Assembly (NCBI GenBank): GCA_018524725.1
Contig: JAEUWP010000567.1
Location: 1-22,497 of the forward strand
DNA from: Podaxis mareebaensis
Taxonomy: Eukaryota > Basidiomycota > Agaricomycetes > Agaricales > Agaricaceae
DNA: 22,497 nucleotides
Direction of reading: 5' to 3'
Numbering within the stretch: position 1 is the stretch's first letter; the number at the start of each line of letters is the position of its first letter. A model generated the notes under the pieces. It was not told where the DNA came from, made no database searches, and saw nothing but the letters and a program-made list of their open reading frames with translations. Position numbers and translations under genes: made by a program. Of the stretch, positions 20,401 through 22,497 are shown in pieces.

Positions 20401-21321
20401 GATGATGTGGGACATGCTGTTGGTGTATGAGTTGACATCATCACTCAAGTTGAAAATGGGTGGGATGGCTTGGAGGTGCATGCCTACAGAGTACAGAAAT
20501 GTAGCTTCTTCTTCAGAATCATGTGAGATGGTGAGCCTTTTGATATAGGGTTGGAATGGGGAGGGTGTGGGAAGGGAGGTGAGGAGGGGGCAGTGGTCCG
20601 AGTTGATTTGCCAGTCATCTTGGATGGTGTGGATGGGGCTTGGCTGGAGGGGATCATCTATTGAGAAAATAAGGTCAATGACAGAGGGGTGTTTGGAATT
20701 ATCAAATGGTATGTGGGTATACTTAGCCTTTATTGGGGTGGAAAGCATAAGGCCAATTGAATTCATAATGTCAACAAGTAAGTCGGTGCAAGCAGAGTGG
20801 TGGGTGATATGAGGGTCCCATTCAGGAGAGTGAGAGTTGAAGTCTCCTCCCACACAAAATATGTTCTTGGGGAAGAGGTGGATGTGGGAATCTAAATAAG
20901 TAAGTGAAGAGTCATCAGAGGGGTTGAGATAACAATTGAGGAAGTACATCTTCCTAGGGAAGGATAAAGAAATGAGTTGGAAATCTGGAGAGGAGATGAT
21001 ACTCGGGTGTGAAGTTGGAATTAGACCTTCACATGATTTATGGATGAAGGTGGCTGTTTGAGGGTGTTCTTCATCCAAAATGAAAAGGTGCCAGTTGGGG
21101 TTGTATGACATGCCTTTGTAGGGGACTCCTTCAGAGTCGTCAGTAGACAGAACATTGCAAATAATGCTAAATGGGGGTTCCTGGATGCATAAAATTAGAA
21201 TGTCTTTGAATTGAGGGTCATTCAATAGTGCCTCAACAGTGTCCTTGGAATGGTGAATGTTGAAAAAGAGAATAGGAATGTTGTTGAGAAGAGTTGGCAT
21301 GTTAGGAGGTCCTTTAGACAT
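17404..21321 (-). pseudogene. ORF2 of the young LINE: endonuclease, RT, RNase H, CCHC
   Basis: 1305 codons in one uninterrupted frame, broken only by seven stops: TGA at 19570-19572, 19117-19119, 18400-18402, 17713-17715 and 17437-17439; TAA at 18808-18810 and 18799-18801. The start ATG overlaps the ORF1 stop. The APE-type endonuclease looks intact: QEPP at about 47-50, GGDFN at 158-162, IDL at 215-217, SDH at 241-243. RT begins at SSAPGPDHLSWAHIKHL (about 458-474). Motif A reads FTMAQFFPS (catalytic Asp lost). Motif B is GIGQGSALSPI. Motif C is FVNDG (first Asp is Asn). RNase H shows ATDGSVPTN, DSESYTLHL and FMDSISSAK. The C-terminal knuckle CPCSEPLETHNHILDDC is intact. The layout matches fungal LINEs carrying RNase H. 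Confidence 0.92.
21314..21321 (-). promoter_or_regulatory. ORF1/ORF2 overlap (ATGTCTAA), likely termination-reinitiation
   Basis: The ORF1 stop TAA and an ORF2 ATG share the octamer ATGTCTAA in a +1/-1 relation. The ATG opens MSKGPPNMPTLL, just before the endonuclease fold. This arrangement suggests that ORF2 is translated by reinitiation after ORF1. An upstream ATG in the ORF2 frame (21402) is possible but lies inside ORF1. Confidence 0.5.
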
Positions 21322-22497
21322 TAATGGCACCTGAATTGAAGTCGTGGTGGTTTTTTTCTGCCTTAAGCTCATGGAGCTTGGCTTGAATCCACTCCTGATC
21401 ATATCAGTGGCAGAAGAACAGACATTTATTGGAATTCACATGATGGTCTTTCAAATCACATGAAAGGCATTGGAAGGAGGTCACATGAGGACACTCCGTG
21501 ATGTTAGCAGGGGTGGGGGGGTGGGGGTTTGGTCCAGGTTTGCTGCAGCAGCAAAAACCACTGCAGCAGTGGTTTTTGGTGTGGTGGGGATCTCTGCAGA
21601 TTGAGCATCTGGGGTTGTGTGCCTTGCAAAGATGAGTAGGGTGGCCCCACCTTCAACATCTATTGCAAAGAGGAGAGGCAGTTCGCATAGAAGTGCCTCA
21701 GAAAGTACATACATGGTTCCCAAAGAGGAGTGTGTGGTTGATGAGAAGTTTGGCCCTAGTGGCCAATTGGGAGTCCCAAAGATCGAAGAATAGGATGGCA
21801 GAGTCAGAGTGAGGGGAGACACAGTGAAAGCGGGGTTTGCCAACAAGATGTTGAATCATCTCATGGTAAGGGGAGGATTCAATGACTTTTTTGAAGTCAT
21901 CAGAAGTGTGGGGAGTACCGTTGGGGTGGAAGTAGGGTAGGTTTGTCAGTTTGACAAACAATTTGGACATGGGGAGGGAAGGGACAATGGCATCCCTTAT
22001 TTCAGGGGTGGCAAATGCAGACTGGTTAGAATTTGCAATGCCTGTCTTGATGATGAGGAGCTCCTCATCTGTCGCAACTTGATTAGTTGAGAGCCAGAGG
22101 GTTCAATCATTAGACTTCACTGACTTGACTTTGAGAAGGAAGCCCTTTTGGTACAGGGTGTTATTGCAGTTCCTCACCACCAACTCAAGGGAGGTGATGT
22201 GGATGGGTTTAAACATGTCGTTGTAGGGAACGACAATGTTTTTGCATGACAGGCCTTGAGTGGCCTTGGGAGAGTTAGAGGGATGGGGTGAGAGTTTAGA
22301 TGGTAATGGTGAAGGGGATTTGATATAACCAGATGAACAGAGGAAGTTGATGATGTTGACCAGTGACATCTGAGGGAATTGGTTTTGAAGGGCTGCATAT
22401 TTTTGCAGCTCTCTGGATTGAAGAGGAGGGGTGTTAGAGGTCACTTTGGCATAAGACAACTTCTGGGTGGATGGAGAAGGGGCATTAGACCTGGGGT
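21314..22497 (-). pseudogene. ORF1 (gag-like) of the young LINE, 5' part outside the window
   Basis: One frame of 394 codons from the window edge to TAA 21314-21316, broken by four TGA stops (22103-22105, 21698-21700, 21653-21655, 21404-21406) and no indel. It reads KLSYAKVTSNTPPLQSRE near the edge, a typical gag N-terminal lead. Then come MSKLFVKLTNLPYF and HSDSAILFFDLWDSQ, and zinc-knuckle clusters beginning CNRC*RWGHPTHLC, CSICRDPH and CPHVTSFQCLSC. It is homologous to ORF1 of the outermost element at the left end. The protein would bind element RNA. Confidence 0.85.

Larger units (their letters stand above)
17117..22497 (-). mobile_element. Young LINE, long copy, 3' complete, 5' end outside the window
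   Basis: The A28 tail (17144-17117 on the minus strand) is preceded by the family 3' end attgcaataaacatcaattt. Going 5', there is a 3' UTR of about 260 bp, ORF2 (21321-17404) and ORF1 (from beyond 22497 to 21314). By eye it keeps about 35 CpG, against none in the two nested ORF2-bearing copies, and it has no indels in its coding frames, so it is the youngest copy in the window. It is inserted in a chromodomain relic. The target-site duplication cannot be tested because the far flank is outside the window. Confidence 0.92.

Noticed and set aside
19952..20548. A 198-codon plus-strand frame
   Set aside because: Antisense to the endonuclease-RT part of the young LINE ORF2, in low-complexity codon use.
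17404..22497. UGA recoded as tryptophan in the LINE frames
   Set aside because: Many in-frame TGA sites align with Arg, His or Gln in other copies and only some with Trp, and the assembled SNG1-like gene ends normally at TGA.

Overview
The window looks like nuclear DNA of a filamentous basidiomycete, probably an Agaricomycete. The two host genes are split by many short introns (51-76 nt, GT..AG), and the rest of the window is dense with non-LTR and LTR retrotransposon relics. I cannot name a genus from sequence alone.

Left block (1-7105): three LINE copies of one family, nested inside each other. An ORF1-bearing element on the + strand (seen from base 1 to 7105) is interrupted by a 5'-truncated LINE on the + strand (660-6770), flanked by a perfect 14-bp target-site duplication. 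That copy is interrupted inside its RNase H domain by a second 5'-truncated LINE on the - strand (3264-5871), flanked by a perfect 16-bp duplication. Reading by eye I find only two CpG dinucleotides in these 7.1 kb.

Middle block (about 7240-12710): CpG-normal host DNA with two minus-strand genes. One is a complete 12-exon gene (9660-7595, 468 aa) for an SNG1/DUF3533-type membrane protein. The other is a 4-exon gene (12187-10936, 357 aa) for a nitronate monooxygenase-like flavoprotein with a TATA box. Most SNG1 exons are too short to show up as open reading frames, so the gene was assembled here from splice sites and family motifs.

Right block (12720-22497): CpG-poor relics again. They comprise a 30-bp minisatellite, a tRNA-like segment (SINE head or tRNA relic), the 5' end of a copia-type LTR element (TATA box, half-tRNA-type primer-binding site, gag), a chromodomain relic followed by a gag-like CCHC relic on the - strand, and a longer, younger LINE on the - strand (17117 to beyond 22497). 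The younger LINE has a 28-A tail, ORF1 with zinc knuckles, and ORF2 with endonuclease, reverse transcriptase, RNase H and a C-terminal zinc knuckle. Its ORF2 keeps one frame over 1305 codons and is broken only by point stop codons.

The main theme is genome defence. Repeats have lost almost all CpG while the neighbouring genes have not. The stop codons and the lost catalytic aspartates of the LINEs can largely be traced to CpG to TpG or CpA changes, and the target-site duplications remain perfect. This fits directed CpG mutation (RIP-like, or methylation plus deamination) better than slow drift.
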